NCBI RefSeq assembly: GCF_000158175.1
Contig: NZ_DS999411.1
Coordinates: 3,124,749 to 3,188,748 of the forward strand
Direction of reading: 5' to 3'
Origin: Luminiphilus syltensis NOR5-1B
Lineage (GTDB): Bacteria > Pseudomonadota > Gammaproteobacteria > Pseudomonadales > Halieaceae
DNA length: 64,000 nucleotides
How positions within the stretch are numbered: position 1 is the stretch's first letter; each line of letters begins with the position of its first letter. The notes below the pieces were generated by a model, which did no database searches, was not told the DNA's origin, and saw nothing but the letters and a program-made list of their open reading frames with translations. A program made the translations under genes and the position numbers. Below, one piece after another: positions 35,201 through 43,366 of the stretch.

Positions 35201-35655
35201 GAAGAGGAGAACGCGCCATGGTCATCCCCCGCCACCGCCAGCGCACCGCCAAACCGGCTGGTACCCGCCATATTGGCGTGTTTGAGGGCATCCATTGAGC
35301 GGTCGACACCGGGGCCCTTGCCATACCAAAGCCCAAAAACACCGTCGACGGTACGTTTGGGATCGATGCCGGTGAGCTGCGACCCCCATACCGAGGTGGC
35401 GGCGAGATCTTCATTGAGACCGGGTTGGAACTTTATATGGGCGTCGGTGAGTAATTGGGACTCGCTCCACAGGGCTTTATCGAAACCGCCGAGGGGCGAA
35501 CCGCGATATCCGGAAACAAAACCCGCGGTATTCAGACCTGCCCTGCTATCCACCTGCGCCTGTGTCAGCACCAGCCGCACCAGCGCCTGCATGGGGTTGA
35601 GAAACACCAACCCCTGCTCCAGCTCATAGCGGTCCCTGAGAGAAACAGCCTGCAT
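32212..35655 (-). CDS. Fused indolepyruvate:ferredoxin oxidoreductase (IorA-IorB type)
   Basis: A 1147-residue enzyme that oxidatively decarboxylates 2-oxo acids of aromatic or branched amino acids to acyl-CoA with a ferredoxin-type acceptor. The alpha part has GYRGSPLGGFDKALW near the N-terminus and the TPP region FQNVGDGTYAHSASLNIRAAVAAG with NEAVAMTGGQP (~470-530). A bi-cluster [4Fe-4S] segment follows with CEGCGDCGRKSNCVAI and CNKDLSCLRGFCPSF (~630-680). The gamma-like part starts at GIGGGGVVSVAAIMG (~730). The length and order match the fused aerobic proteins. AGAGGATAG lies before the ATG. It is followed by a coupled GST gene and preceded by a thiolase, consistent with feeding acyl-CoA into thiolysis. 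Confidence 0.92.
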   Translation of the reverse strand: MQAVSLRDRYELEQGLVFLNPMQALVRLVLTQAQVDSRAGLNTAGFVSGYRGSPLGGFDKALWSESQLLTDAHIKFQPGLNEDLAATSVWGSQLTGIDPKRTVDGVFGLWYGKGPGVDRSMDALKHANMAGTSRFGGALAVAGDDHGAFSSSNAHQSDHMLIGASMPVLYPATLEELIDFGIRGWALSRFSGCWVGIKLVSEIAETSRITAVGLDRHQLSPLEYDPACEISWPAPPLMMERSLVEVRLPRVHEFTNANGFDATLWREQRSRLGIVAAGKSWLDVREALSLLGIDEAEARRMGLALYKPGLIWPLNATGLREFALGLNEMMVVEEKRPIIEDQAARLLYGLAGAPQIIGEQDAKGHPLIAVAGDLQALDLAVTLGDWLEGKGTLGDTAQARLTDLKHRREPQDNAIAAPPPRKPFYCAGCPHNTSTRVPEGSHAMAGIGCHGMAAWIPSRSIVSMTHMGGEGMHWLGRAPFTDESHIFQNVGDGTYAHSASLNIRAAVAAGVTMTFKILYNEAVAMTGGQPVEAGLSVGQICELVLAEHVAEVVVVTDDLHRFDGAVLPRAVTLLPREQFDEVQERLREKAGVTVLIYAQGCAAEKRRKRKRQQLEDPAVRVMINDRVCEGCGDCGRKSNCVAIQPLETPLGRKRKINQSACNKDLSCLRGFCPSFVSFEGGEYAPRKTRELEQSWRAELPTPEARALPDVFSLAMAGIGGGGVVSVAAIMGMAAHIEGLGASILDVTGLAQKNGAVYSHIRFSRDPDRLASGRIPEGCADVVLGFDLIAAAGEGAAKTLNANQTETFLNAVFTPSADFIDDGDQDFGEERMRQRINERSRKMAVIDAGGAAERLLGDQIFSNLVLLGAAWQSGTIPLSADALKTAITLNGASVDKSLVAFDLGRLVIADSARFAELDQIEGMAGAPVAETADALIAQRATLLEDYQNRAYADRFRAFMKKVAAADNAFPDRNQALTRRVAEALFKHMAIKDEYEVARLYAETDFMARAQENFSGDARPVFHLAPPLLSKRDPVTGELIKRQFGSWILPAFRVLAKLRPLRETPFDVFGLTEERRWERALRSQLMDDIDAMLPELNPGNYDDVVYYAALSLEIRGFGHVKKANGDRIEPQLRECRDRVLSTIVREYAA

Positions 35656-35700
35656 GTCTATCCTCTTAATGAAGTGACGGGAGGCACGGGTGCGCTTGAG

Positions 35701-36894
35701 TCAGCTCACCTTGATCACAGCCGCCATCCCGGTATCACCGGCAGCACAGCCCTGAAACAGTCCGTAACCGCCGCCGCTGATGACCAGCTCTTCGATGAGC
35801 TCGATGATGGCGCGCAGCCCCGTCGGTCCCTGGGGATGCCCCCATATTAACGAACACCCGTAATTGTTGAGCTTTTCAACGCCGATACCAAAGGCCCGGG
35901 CGAACGCGATGTCGTTCACAGCGAATGGGTTGTGGGACTTGATAGCCGCCACCTGGTCGATTCCGATATCGGCCGCCGCCAGCGCCCGTCGGCTGGCGCC
36001 TATCGGTGCTGCAGGCATATAGGCCTTGCGCTCCCGGAACTGGCCAAAACTTACGATCTCGATGGTAATCGCCGGATCCTGTGAAAACGCGGCGGCCTTG
36101 TCTGCACTGGTGACGATCATTCCCGCAGCGCCATCCGCCGGATGGGTCTGACCGGCGTACGTCACGGTGCCGTCGGGAAGCGCCGGCTTGAGCGCCTCCA
36201 CTGCGGCACGCTCCATCGGTCGAATCCCCTCGTCGCCGGTGCAACTGACCAGCACGCGGCCTTTTCGATCCGTAATCTCAATAGGCTCAACCATATAACG
36301 CCGCTGAAAGGCTCGGTCATTGGCCAGAGCCGCCTGGTATTGCTCGGACCGCAGCAGTACCAGCTCGTTCTGTTCAGCGGTGGTGATCCTAAATTCGGCA
36401 GCCACATTTTCGGCCGTCTGCACCATCGCACAGCCCGCCCAGGGATCCTTGGCGAAATTATCCAGCACCCAGACCTCGTGCTCTCCGGCGCCACCCATAC
36501 CACTGGGATTCGGGTAGTAGATATGGGGACCATTGGATACACGATCGGTGGCTATGGCCAGCGAGGCGGAAGCATCACCATTGCGGATCGCCGCGGTCGC
36601 CTCCGCAAGAATACGAGCGCTGGTGGCGCAGGCCTGGCTAATGGTCGGGCCCGCCAGTTGCGGCGCACCGATTTCAGCGGCGAGCCAGGGTAAGCCATAA
36701 AAAGCACCCCGCTGGGGTACCGTTGTGCCCAGGACGCCAAAGTCGAGCGCTTCCAGGGGCAGGTGGCGTTTATCCGCTGCCTTCGCCGCCGCCTGCGCAG
36801 CGAGGTCAAAGGAATGGAGTTCCGACAGACTCATCTGCCAGCGACTGAATGGGGTGGACCAGTAGGCCCCGTAGGGCACATAGACACTTTGCAT
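35701..36894 (-). CDS. Thiolase family protein
   Basis: A 397-residue thiolase-fold enzyme. The nucleophilic Cys is in ISQACATSARI (~residue 90), the C-terminal Cys in GCAAGDTGMA, and the His motifs are KSHNPFAVND (in place of the common NEAFA) and GCSLIWGHPQGPTGLR. The departure from biosynthetic thiolases places it in a divergent branch acting on larger or unusual acyl groups. The ATG at 36894 has no ribosome site: the bases upstream form a 20-bp palindrome that overlaps the start codon, so the transcript is probably leaderless or has an unusual leader. It is divergent from the HCDH-ECH fusion and 45 bp upstream of the oxidoreductase gene. Confidence 0.85.
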   Translation of the reverse strand: MQSVYVPYGAYWSTPFSRWQMSLSELHSFDLAAQAAAKAADKRHLPLEALDFGVLGTTVPQRGAFYGLPWLAAEIGAPQLAGPTISQACATSARILAEATAAIRNGDASASLAIATDRVSNGPHIYYPNPSGMGGAGEHEVWVLDNFAKDPWAGCAMVQTAENVAAEFRITTAEQNELVLLRSEQYQAALANDRAFQRRYMVEPIEITDRKGRVLVSCTGDEGIRPMERAAVEALKPALPDGTVTYAGQTHPADGAAGMIVTSADKAAAFSQDPAITIEIVSFGQFRERKAYMPAAPIGASRRALAAADIGIDQVAAIKSHNPFAVNDIAFARAFGIGVEKLNNYGCSLIWGHPQGPTGLRAIIELIEELVISGGGYGLFQGCAAGDTGMAAVIKVS

Positions 36895-36912
36895 ATTTTA
36901 AGACTAAAATAT
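36893..36912. promoter_or_regulatory. AGAC-centred palindrome, copy 2 (thiolase/HCDH-ECH divergent promoter)
   Basis: ATATTTTA-AGAC-TAAAATAT: perfect 8-bp inverted arms around AGAC. It touches the thiolase start codon and lies 118 bp before the HCDH-ECH start. It shares its core with the element at 28625-28644, so it is a likely operator of a regulator controlling both loci. Confidence 0.6.
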
Positions 36913-37029
36913 TTGGCTCGAGCGCACAATCAATACTCAATCTATAGGGCGATTGCGGTCGCCGATTTCACCCCCCCGTATCCCGCGACTGCAAACGCCC
37001 ACGTTTATCCCCAATACAAGGCCCACGCT

Positions 37030-39027
37030 ATGCCCTCGCACCACGCTTTCAATCCCGCACTCGCCCCGTCACCGGAGAGCATACCGACGCGTGTGGGTAT
37101 TATCGGTTGCGGCACGATCGGACCCGATATTGGCTACTACCTGAAAAGCGCCTTACCCGGACTCGAACTGGTACTGATCGATGTTGTCGATGAGGCTCTG
37201 GAAAAGGCAGTCGATCGCATCCGGGCCTATGCGGCAAAGGGTCTGGACAAAGGGAAGCTCTCTGCGGCCCAGGCCGAAGCGGCAGCGGCACACATCTCCG
37301 CGAGCTGCGATTACAGCGCCCTCGCTGGCTGCGAGTGGGTTATCGAGGCCGCCACCGAGAATCTCGCGGTAAAACGACAGATCTTCTCTGATGTCGAGGC
37401 CGTGGTCAGTGACGAGGCAATGATTACCTCCAACACCAGCTCGCTGCCGGCGGAGCGACTGTTCTCACACCTTGAAAATCCGACCCGGGCGACCGTTACC
37501 CACTTTTTCGCTCCCGCGTTCAAGAATCCGGCGGTAGAAGTGATCGAGTGGTACGGCGTCAGCGAAAAGACCGTGCAAGCACTACGCTGGATTTTTTACG
37601 CCACGGGTAAGACGCCGATGATGACGTCTGACGACGTCTGCTTCATGCTCGATCGCATCTTCGATAACTGGTGTAACGAGGCGGCACTACTGCTCCCGGA
37701 AGCAACCCCTGCGCAGATCGACAGCGTCGCCATGGCCTTTGTCCACGCCGGTCCCTTCCACGTGCTTAATCTCGCCAATGGCAATCCCATCATTATCGAG
37801 ACCAACCGGCTGCAGCAGGAGGAGGAAGGCGACCACTACGCACCGGCCGCCATTTTTGAGGACGATCCCGATTGGGATACCGCTGCACCGAGCGCGCCCG
37901 TTGAGGTGGGTCTGGAGCTGAGCGCAAAAATTCGGGACCGATTGCTCGGGATCCTGTTTTCCCAAAGCGCCGATATTCTTAACCGCAACATCGGCACCCC
38001 CGAGGATCTGGATCTCGGTTGCCGACTGGCTTTTGGCTTTCGTGAGGGACCACTGGCGATGATGCAGCAACTGGGCGAGTCGGAAGTGCGTCGAATCGCC
38101 GATTCGTTTGCCGCCTGGAAACCGGCGATGCCCCGGGGCGATACCGCCATCACCGCGGCGATGGGGGCGCGACAATTTATTGGCGTGGACCGACATCATG
38201 ACGCGCTACTGATCACCCTTCGCCGCCCCGATGCCCTCAACGCCCTGCACGATGAAATGACCGATGAAATCCTCGATGAGCTGGAGCGCGCGGAAGCCGA
38301 TCCCTCGATCGAGGCCATTATCATCACCGGCTATGGCACCCAGGCCTTCTGTTCCGGTGCGGATATTGGCCGTTTCCCGAGCCTGCTTGGTGACCACGGC
38401 TCCTGCGTCGACTACGCGCGCGCCTGCTCGCGGTTGTTGCTGCGTATGGATGTGTGCAAAAAGCCTATTATTGCGGCGCTCAATGGTCTGGCGCTCGGCG
38501 GCGGGCTGGAGCTGGCATTGCGCTGTGACGCCATGGTGATGATGAAAGACGCTTACCTTCAGTTTCCGGAAATCTCGCTGGGTATTGCGCCAGGGATTGG
38601 TGCGCTGGCCGTACCTTACCGGCGCTACCCCGCTGCGGCTGCCACGTTCCACGACATGATCATGAAGGCGGAACGCCTGTCGGCTGCGGACGCCCTGTCG
38701 CTGGGCGTGGTCCGATCCCTGTCCACTGATCTATCCGATCTGTTCGACCAGGCCCAGTCCGCTGCGCGGTGGGTACGGGATCACGGAAAACCGAATCTCG
38801 ATGCTCCGGTTGATGTCGGCACCGTGAATCCGGAAACCCCCTTCAGTGCCGAGGTCGGTTCGATCATGGCCCGGGCAATCACCGACGCAGCGGCGGCGCC
38901 GAGCTTTAATAAGGCACTGGAAGTGGGTTACCAGGCCTTTGGCGATACCGGCATGACCAAGGCAGCACGCGAGGGTATCGACGCATTTATGGAACGTCGT
39001 CGGCCCGATTTTACCCGTACCGGATGA
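37030..39027 (+). CDS. 3-hydroxyacyl-CoA dehydrogenase / enoyl-CoA hydratase fusion (HCDH first)
   Basis: A 665-residue two-step beta-oxidation enzyme. The NAD domain starts TRVGIIGCGTIGPDIGYYL (~18-36), with the catalytic His in THFFAPAFKNPAVEVIEW. The hydratase domain (~390-650) has QAFCSGADIGRFP, the oxyanion loop NGLALGGGLELALRCDAM with Glu, and FPEISLGIAPGIGALAVPYR with the second catalytic Glu. Domain order is the reverse of E. coli FadB, where hydratase comes first. I chose the ATG at 37030 with AAGG upstream; the frame is open to 36763 but that part overlaps the thiolase gene. It overlaps the next gene in ATGA and is divergent from the thiolase. Confidence 0.9.
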   Translation: MPSHHAFNPALAPSPESIPTRVGIIGCGTIGPDIGYYLKSALPGLELVLIDVVDEALEKAVDRIRAYAAKGLDKGKLSAAQAEAAAAHISASCDYSALAGCEWVIEAATENLAVKRQIFSDVEAVVSDEAMITSNTSSLPAERLFSHLENPTRATVTHFFAPAFKNPAVEVIEWYGVSEKTVQALRWIFYATGKTPMMTSDDVCFMLDRIFDNWCNEAALLLPEATPAQIDSVAMAFVHAGPFHVLNLANGNPIIIETNRLQQEEEGDHYAPAAIFEDDPDWDTAAPSAPVEVGLELSAKIRDRLLGILFSQSADILNRNIGTPEDLDLGCRLAFGFREGPLAMMQQLGESEVRRIADSFAAWKPAMPRGDTAITAAMGARQFIGVDRHHDALLITLRRPDALNALHDEMTDEILDELERAEADPSIEAIIITGYGTQAFCSGADIGRFPSLLGDHGSCVDYARACSRLLLRMDVCKKPIIAALNGLALGGGLELALRCDAMVMMKDAYLQFPEISLGIAPGIGALAVPYRRYPAAAATFHDMIMKAERLSAADALSLGVVRSLSTDLSDLFDQAQSAARWVRDHGKPNLDAPVDVGTVNPETPFSAEVGSIMARAITDAAAAPSFNKALEVGYQAFGDTGMTKAAREGIDAFMERRRPDFTRTG

Positions 39028-39482
39028 GTTCCTTGCCGACTATCGTAAAACCAATCGAGCTCGGCATTGTCGTCGGTGACCTCGCGACATCGGTGCCCTT
39101 TTATCGAGACCTGCTCGGACTGGCGCCCGAACGGGACATCACGATTAGCGCCGAGATCGGCGAGCGCACCGGAGTGGCCGCCAATGGCTTCTCCATCAGC
39201 CGACTGACTGCACCCTGCGGCGCTGTGGTGAAGTTACTGGAGCGCCAGGGTTTACCGTCGGCACCGGGGCAACTCCACGACGAGATTTGCGCGCGCGCCA
39301 CCCAGAGCTTTCTAACGCTTGTCATCGACGACCTCGACGGGATCATCAAAAAACTGCAAGAAGCGGGTGTAAAGGCGCGCTCCGACCCGGCGATCGTCGA
39401 TGTCCGCCCGGGCATGCGGCTTGCCTTCATCGTCGACCCCGACGGTTACCCCATCGAGCTGGTTGAATATTCGGCGAATTAG
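39024..39482 (+). CDS. VOC/glyoxalase superfamily protein
   Basis: A 152-residue protein with the vicinal-oxygen-chelate pattern: an N-terminal ELGIVVGDLATSVPFYRDLLGL and a C-terminal AFIVDPDGYPIELVEYS, with a metal-ligand Glu in the last strand. The first strand has Glu in place of the more usual His (IELGIVVGD), so the metal site may be altered. The start overlaps the upstream stop in an ATGA, so it belongs to the HCDH-ECH unit. A role as an acyl-CoA epimerase-like or lyase-like enzyme is possible. Confidence 0.82.
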   Translation: MSSLPTIVKPIELGIVVGDLATSVPFYRDLLGLAPERDITISAEIGERTGVAANGFSISRLTAPCGAVVKLLERQGLPSAPGQLHDEICARATQSFLTLVIDDLDGIIKKLQEAGVKARSDPAIVDVRPGMRLAFIVDPDGYPIELVEYSAN

Positions 39483-39524
39483 TCGCCGGATGGTGGGTCT
39501 CAGGCCGGTTTGGGCGCCTTCAGG

Positions 39525-40691
39525 CTATTCGCCGAGATAGCGGGCCATACGCCTGAGTGCTTCCTCAATGCGTTCGTAGGGCTCCGAGCCGAAGCAGATA
39601 CGAATATGCCCCTCGCCCGCCGGACCATAAAAATCCCCCGACTCTACGACTACGTGGGCGTTATCCAGCATCTCGTCGGCGAACACCTGCGAGGTTTTGC
39701 CCGTGCCCCGAATATCGGCAAAGGCGTAAACCGCACCCTCAGGTGGACGACATTCAACCCCGGGCAAGGCATTGAGCCCCGCCACCGTAAGGTCGCGTCG
39801 GCGCGTATCCTCGGCGTGAATCGCAGCGCGAGGCGCCGGATCCCCGGTCAATGCCGCCAGTGCGCCGTGCTGGGCGAAGACATTCACGTGGGCGACATCG
39901 GCGATGGTAATTTGCAGCAGTGCGGGAATAAATCGGGGGTCGGCTGCGATATAGCCAAGACGCCAACCATCCATCGCATAGGATTTTGTAAAGGCGAACA
40001 GGCTAAAGGTACGCTCGGCCATTCCGGGTAACGATGCAATACTGATGTGCTCTACATCATCAAATACTATTTCTTCGTACACCTCGTCGCTCAGCACGAG
40101 CAGGTCATGCCTGATAGCCAGGTCGGCCACCGCATCCAGCTCCGCCCGGGTGTACACCCGTCCGGTCGGATTCGAGGGGTTGACCAGGCAAATCATTCGC
40201 GTGCGCGGGGTAATGGCCGCCTCGATGGCGGCAGCGTCGATGCTGTAGCCATTGTCGCGATCAAGCGGCACAAACACCGGCACACCGCCGGCCAATTCGA
40301 TTTTGCCGATATGCTGGGGGTAATAAGGCGCCAGCACAATCACCTCATCACCGGGGTCCACTGCCGCAAAAAATACGGCGAAAGACGCGTGGGTGAGCCC
40401 GTTGGTGACAATGATCTGGTCGGCGGTCACATCGAGCTTTTTGTCGCGACGCAAGCGCGCAACAATAGCTTCACGCAAGACGGTTTCACCGGCAAATTCG
40501 CCGTAATGGACAATGCCATCGTCGAGGGCTTTCTTGCTCGCTTCCTTGATGTGCAACGGGGTGTCGCAGTTGGGCTTGCCCACTTCGAGGTGAATCAGGT
40601 CGATGCCCTGATACTTCGGTAAACGGGCTTTTTGATACATGCCGAAACCCGCGGGGGTACTGTCAGCAATGCGCGTTGCAGGCCACTTCAT
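39525..40691 (-). CDS. Class I pyridoxal-phosphate aminotransferase
   Basis: A 388-residue fold-type I aminotransferase. The PLP-binding Lys is in FAFTKSYAMDGWRLGYIA (~residue 235), NPSNPTGRVYTRAEL gives the Asn motif, and FADIRGTGKTSQVF and GEGHIRICFGSEP give the C-terminal Arg contact. The substrate pocket resembles aspartate/aromatic aminotransferases. GGGAAG lies before the ATG. Together with the fused 2-oxoacid:ferredoxin oxidoreductase it could provide the 2-oxo acid from an amino acid. It follows the CDGSH-cupin gene on the same strand with a 40-bp gap. Confidence 0.9.
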   Translation of the reverse strand: MKWPATRIADSTPAGFGMYQKARLPKYQGIDLIHLEVGKPNCDTPLHIKEASKKALDDGIVHYGEFAGETVLREAIVARLRRDKKLDVTADQIIVTNGLTHASFAVFFAAVDPGDEVIVLAPYYPQHIGKIELAGGVPVFVPLDRDNGYSIDAAAIEAAITPRTRMICLVNPSNPTGRVYTRAELDAVADLAIRHDLLVLSDEVYEEIVFDDVEHISIASLPGMAERTFSLFAFTKSYAMDGWRLGYIAADPRFIPALLQITIADVAHVNVFAQHGALAALTGDPAPRAAIHAEDTRRRDLTVAGLNALPGVECRPPEGAVYAFADIRGTGKTSQVFADEMLDNAHVVVESGDFYGPAGEGHIRICFGSEPYERIEEALRRMARYLGE

Positions 40692-40731
40692 AGTTTGCTT
40701 CCCAATTCCGCTTCCACAACCGTGGTAAGCG

Positions 40732-41802
40732 TTAGTAATTGATTGATGGGTTGTCTCCGGGGTAAATCACACCGACCACATCCATGCCCGCCGCGTTGGT
40801 TGCCTCCAGCGAATGCTCGCATTTGGCGGGCAGGAAGATAACGTCCCCCGCCTCCACCGGCGCCCGACCCGTTTGCGTCCACATCATGCCCTTACCTTTG
40901 AGAATAATCAGGGCTTCCTCGTAAAGATGGCGATGCGGCGCCGCCTTTGACTCCGGGATGTGGCCAATAAACTGAGTCGCCACATCGGAGCCAATCGACT
41001 TGTCGACCAGCATCTGGAAATACCGCGCCGCCATGGCATTGCGCTTATCCGGGTCAACCGCTACTCGCCGTTCCGGGTAATCGGCATCGAAGCCCGCACT
41101 CGAAGTCGCTGAGAACTCGGGGGCCTCGGCTGCCGGGCATGCGGATATATAGACCTCGAGCGTGGGCTCAGGGCACAACTGGAAATCTTCGCCAGGGCGG
41201 ATATAAACGCCACTGTCCGACGCTATGGACAGGGTCTTGGTACCAATGGTGATGCGACCACCACCGTCGGCAATGAACAGCACCACATGGCGATCGCCAA
41301 AGCTGATGAAGTCCGTCTCATCACGAACAGTAGCGTGAAACTGCGACTGGTACAGCGCGCCCTGCGCGGGGGAAATCACCTTGCAGTAATCCATGCCCCG
41401 GGCCGACACCCGCTCAGCCCTGGAGGTCGAGAACACGTAGCAGTTGTCGTCCAGCGCAGCGGTCGCTGTAGCGGCATCAAAATCCCGCTGGGGGATCGCA
41501 CGATTGGCGGCGCTTTGGGGGTCGTCGAGGGAGTAAGCACCCGGGATGGCATTATGCGATCCGTCGCAGTGGGGACCGTCGCTGGTCTTCTTGCAATTGC
41601 AAAACAGAACTTCCTCGCCCTCCGACCGGGCCTCGTAAATCAAGGGCTCGATACCCGTGCCCTGGTGCGAACCGTCACAAAACGGCTGCCGCTTGGACAA
41701 ACCGCAGGCACACCAACGGTATTTGCGGCCTTTGGTAAGCTCCTGATAACTCGGCTTTGTGTCAGCGACTGCGGGCAGGTCGGACGAGGCTGTATCATTC
41801 AT
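40732..41802 (-). CDS. Two-CDGSH iron-sulfur plus cupin fusion protein
   Basis: A 356-residue soluble protein of unusual architecture. The N-terminal ~100 residues carry two CDGSH units: CACGLSKRQPFCDGSH (~28-43) and CNCKKTSDGPHCDGSH (~66-81), each with the 3Cys-1His pattern for a [2Fe-2S] cluster. The rest contains two cupin-like barrels: one near RDETDFISFGDRHVVLFIADGGGRITIGTK, the other near ESKAAPHRHLYEEALIILKGKGMMWTQTG...GDVIFLPAKCEHSLEA with HxH, Glu and His metal ligands. The ATG at 41802 is chosen; the frame is open to 42093 but overlaps the divergent transporter. It is probably a redox-linked dioxygenase or sensor. The aminotransferase follows. Confidence 0.82.
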   Translation of the reverse strand: MNDTASSDLPAVADTKPSYQELTKGRKYRWCACGLSKRQPFCDGSHQGTGIEPLIYEARSEGEEVLFCNCKKTSDGPHCDGSHNAIPGAYSLDDPQSAANRAIPQRDFDAATATAALDDNCYVFSTSRAERVSARGMDYCKVISPAQGALYQSQFHATVRDETDFISFGDRHVVLFIADGGGRITIGTKTLSIASDSGVYIRPGEDFQLCPEPTLEVYISACPAAEAPEFSATSSAGFDADYPERRVAVDPDKRNAMAARYFQMLVDKSIGSDVATQFIGHIPESKAAPHRHLYEEALIILKGKGMMWTQTGRAPVEAGDVIFLPAKCEHSLEATNAAGMDVVGVIYPGDNPSINY

Positions 41803-42046
41803 AATGTGAAAATCCCGACGAATTGACGTTGGCGGGCAGAATACGCGCAAACCGCTAGAGGTGTAAAACCCCGTTTGAGGGGAGTGCTGTAGGGTCAGAA
41901 AGGCACTGTGGCTGCCGACGTAAACCGGGCGCGACCCTGCTACCATGTCTCCTTGAAACATGATCGGGCGGTACCCGCCTGAGAATGCTGACGGCGTGGC
42001 CGCGACAAGGCTACGTTTTTTGTTTATCCGACCGAGCGCGTAATGC

Positions 42047-43366
42047 ATGAAAGAAATCGCTGAGAATGCTCGTTTTTCGTCTTTTTTCACCACGGTAATG
42101 ACGTTGCTCGGCGTGGCGGTCGGGTTGGGTAACGTCTGGCGCTTTCCCTATATGATGGGTACCCACGGCGGTAGTGCGTTCCTGATGGTGTTTGCACTGC
42201 TCATGGTGATTATCGCCGTGCCGGCGATGATGTGCGAACTGGCGCTGGCGCGCAGTCAGCGCGGCGCCACCATAACCGTGCTGGCGAACAGTCTCGGTTC
42301 GATCGGTCGCGTACTGGGCTACGTTCTGGTGGGTGGCGTGTTCGTAGCGGGATCGTATTACACCCTGGTAGTCGCCAACGTGTTCTACAGTGCCTGGTTT
42401 TCGATAAGCAGTGGTTTCAATGAACAGAATCTGGATCTGTTCGCCAACAACCTGGCCAATCCCGTGATGCAATACCTCATGGCGGTGAGCGTGCTTTGGG
42501 GGGCACTCTTTGTTATCTGGCACGGCCTGAAAGGGGGAATCGAGCGAGTCAGCGACACCTTCGTACCCTTCTTTTTTCTGGTCGCCGTCTACCTCGGCTA
42601 CGTGGCGTTGACACTGCCGGGCGCCAAAGACGCGACCTTACAATTCATGCGTCCCGATTTTTCCCAAATTGGCATTCGGGAACTGTCAGCGGCACTGGGA
42701 CAATGCTTTTTCTCCCTGGGCTTGGGCGCTACCTTCGCCATGGTGTACGGCAAATACATCAGTGACAGTGAACGACTGGGCTCATTGGCGATACTCTCGG
42801 CGGTGGGTGACACCACGGCGTCGTTATTGGCAGCGCTTTTCATCGTGCCGACGATTATGGTCTTTGGTCTCTCGCTGGACTCCGGCCCAACCCTTCTGTT
42901 CGATACGGTACCCACCCTGCTGGCGCAGATGGACAATGGTCGGTGGGTAGGCTCGCTGATGCTGCTGGCGCTGGCACTCGTAGCGTTTCTCTCGGTCATC
43001 GCCGTGTTTCAGGTGGTCGTTGTATCGCTGGAGGAGGCGCCCGTTGGTATCTGGCTGGGCAAAGGGCGGCTGTTTCTGATTATTGGCATCGCCGAAACCG
43101 CGCTGATTGCCTACCCCGGCTGGCACCCCGAAATTATCGGCACCCTCGATCTCATTATCGGCTCCTGGTTTATGGTGACCGGCGGGCTGCTGGCGGTGAT
43201 TGCCATCACCTGGTCGTATACCCGTGCCGATGCGCTGCGCGCTGTGTTCAATGCAGGCAATCCGCGGCTCTATCACCGGATCATGTTTCTCTGGATGCGC
43301 TTCGTCATCCCCATCGCTCTCTTCTCAATAGTGGCAGGCTCTATTTATGACACCTTCTCAAGCTGA
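42047..43366 (+). CDS. Sodium-dependent neurotransmitter:sodium symporter (SNF) family transporter
   Basis: A 439-residue integral membrane protein of the LeuT fold, with about 11 or 12 helices. The first helix has the diagnostic LLGVAVGLGNVWRFPYMMGTHGGSAF, whose unwound part carries the substrate and Na+. FSLGLGATFAMVYGKYISD is also typical. These carriers import amino acids or amino-acid-like solutes with sodium. It overlaps the class V aminotransferase by 20 bp and is divergent from the CDGSH-cupin gene, so the transported amino acid is probably deaminated by the coupled enzyme. Confidence 0.93.
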   Translation: MKEIAENARFSSFFTTVMTLLGVAVGLGNVWRFPYMMGTHGGSAFLMVFALLMVIIAVPAMMCELALARSQRGATITVLANSLGSIGRVLGYVLVGGVFVAGSYYTLVVANVFYSAWFSISSGFNEQNLDLFANNLANPVMQYLMAVSVLWGALFVIWHGLKGGIERVSDTFVPFFFLVAVYLGYVALTLPGAKDATLQFMRPDFSQIGIRELSAALGQCFFSLGLGATFAMVYGKYISDSERLGSLAILSAVGDTTASLLAALFIVPTIMVFGLSLDSGPTLLFDTVPTLLAQMDNGRWVGSLMLLALALVAFLSVIAVFQVVVVSLEEAPVGIWLGKGRLFLIIGIAETALIAYPGWHPEIIGTLDLIIGSWFMVTGGLLAVIAITWSYTRADALRAVFNAGNPRLYHRIMFLWMRFVIPIALFSIVAGSIYDTFSS

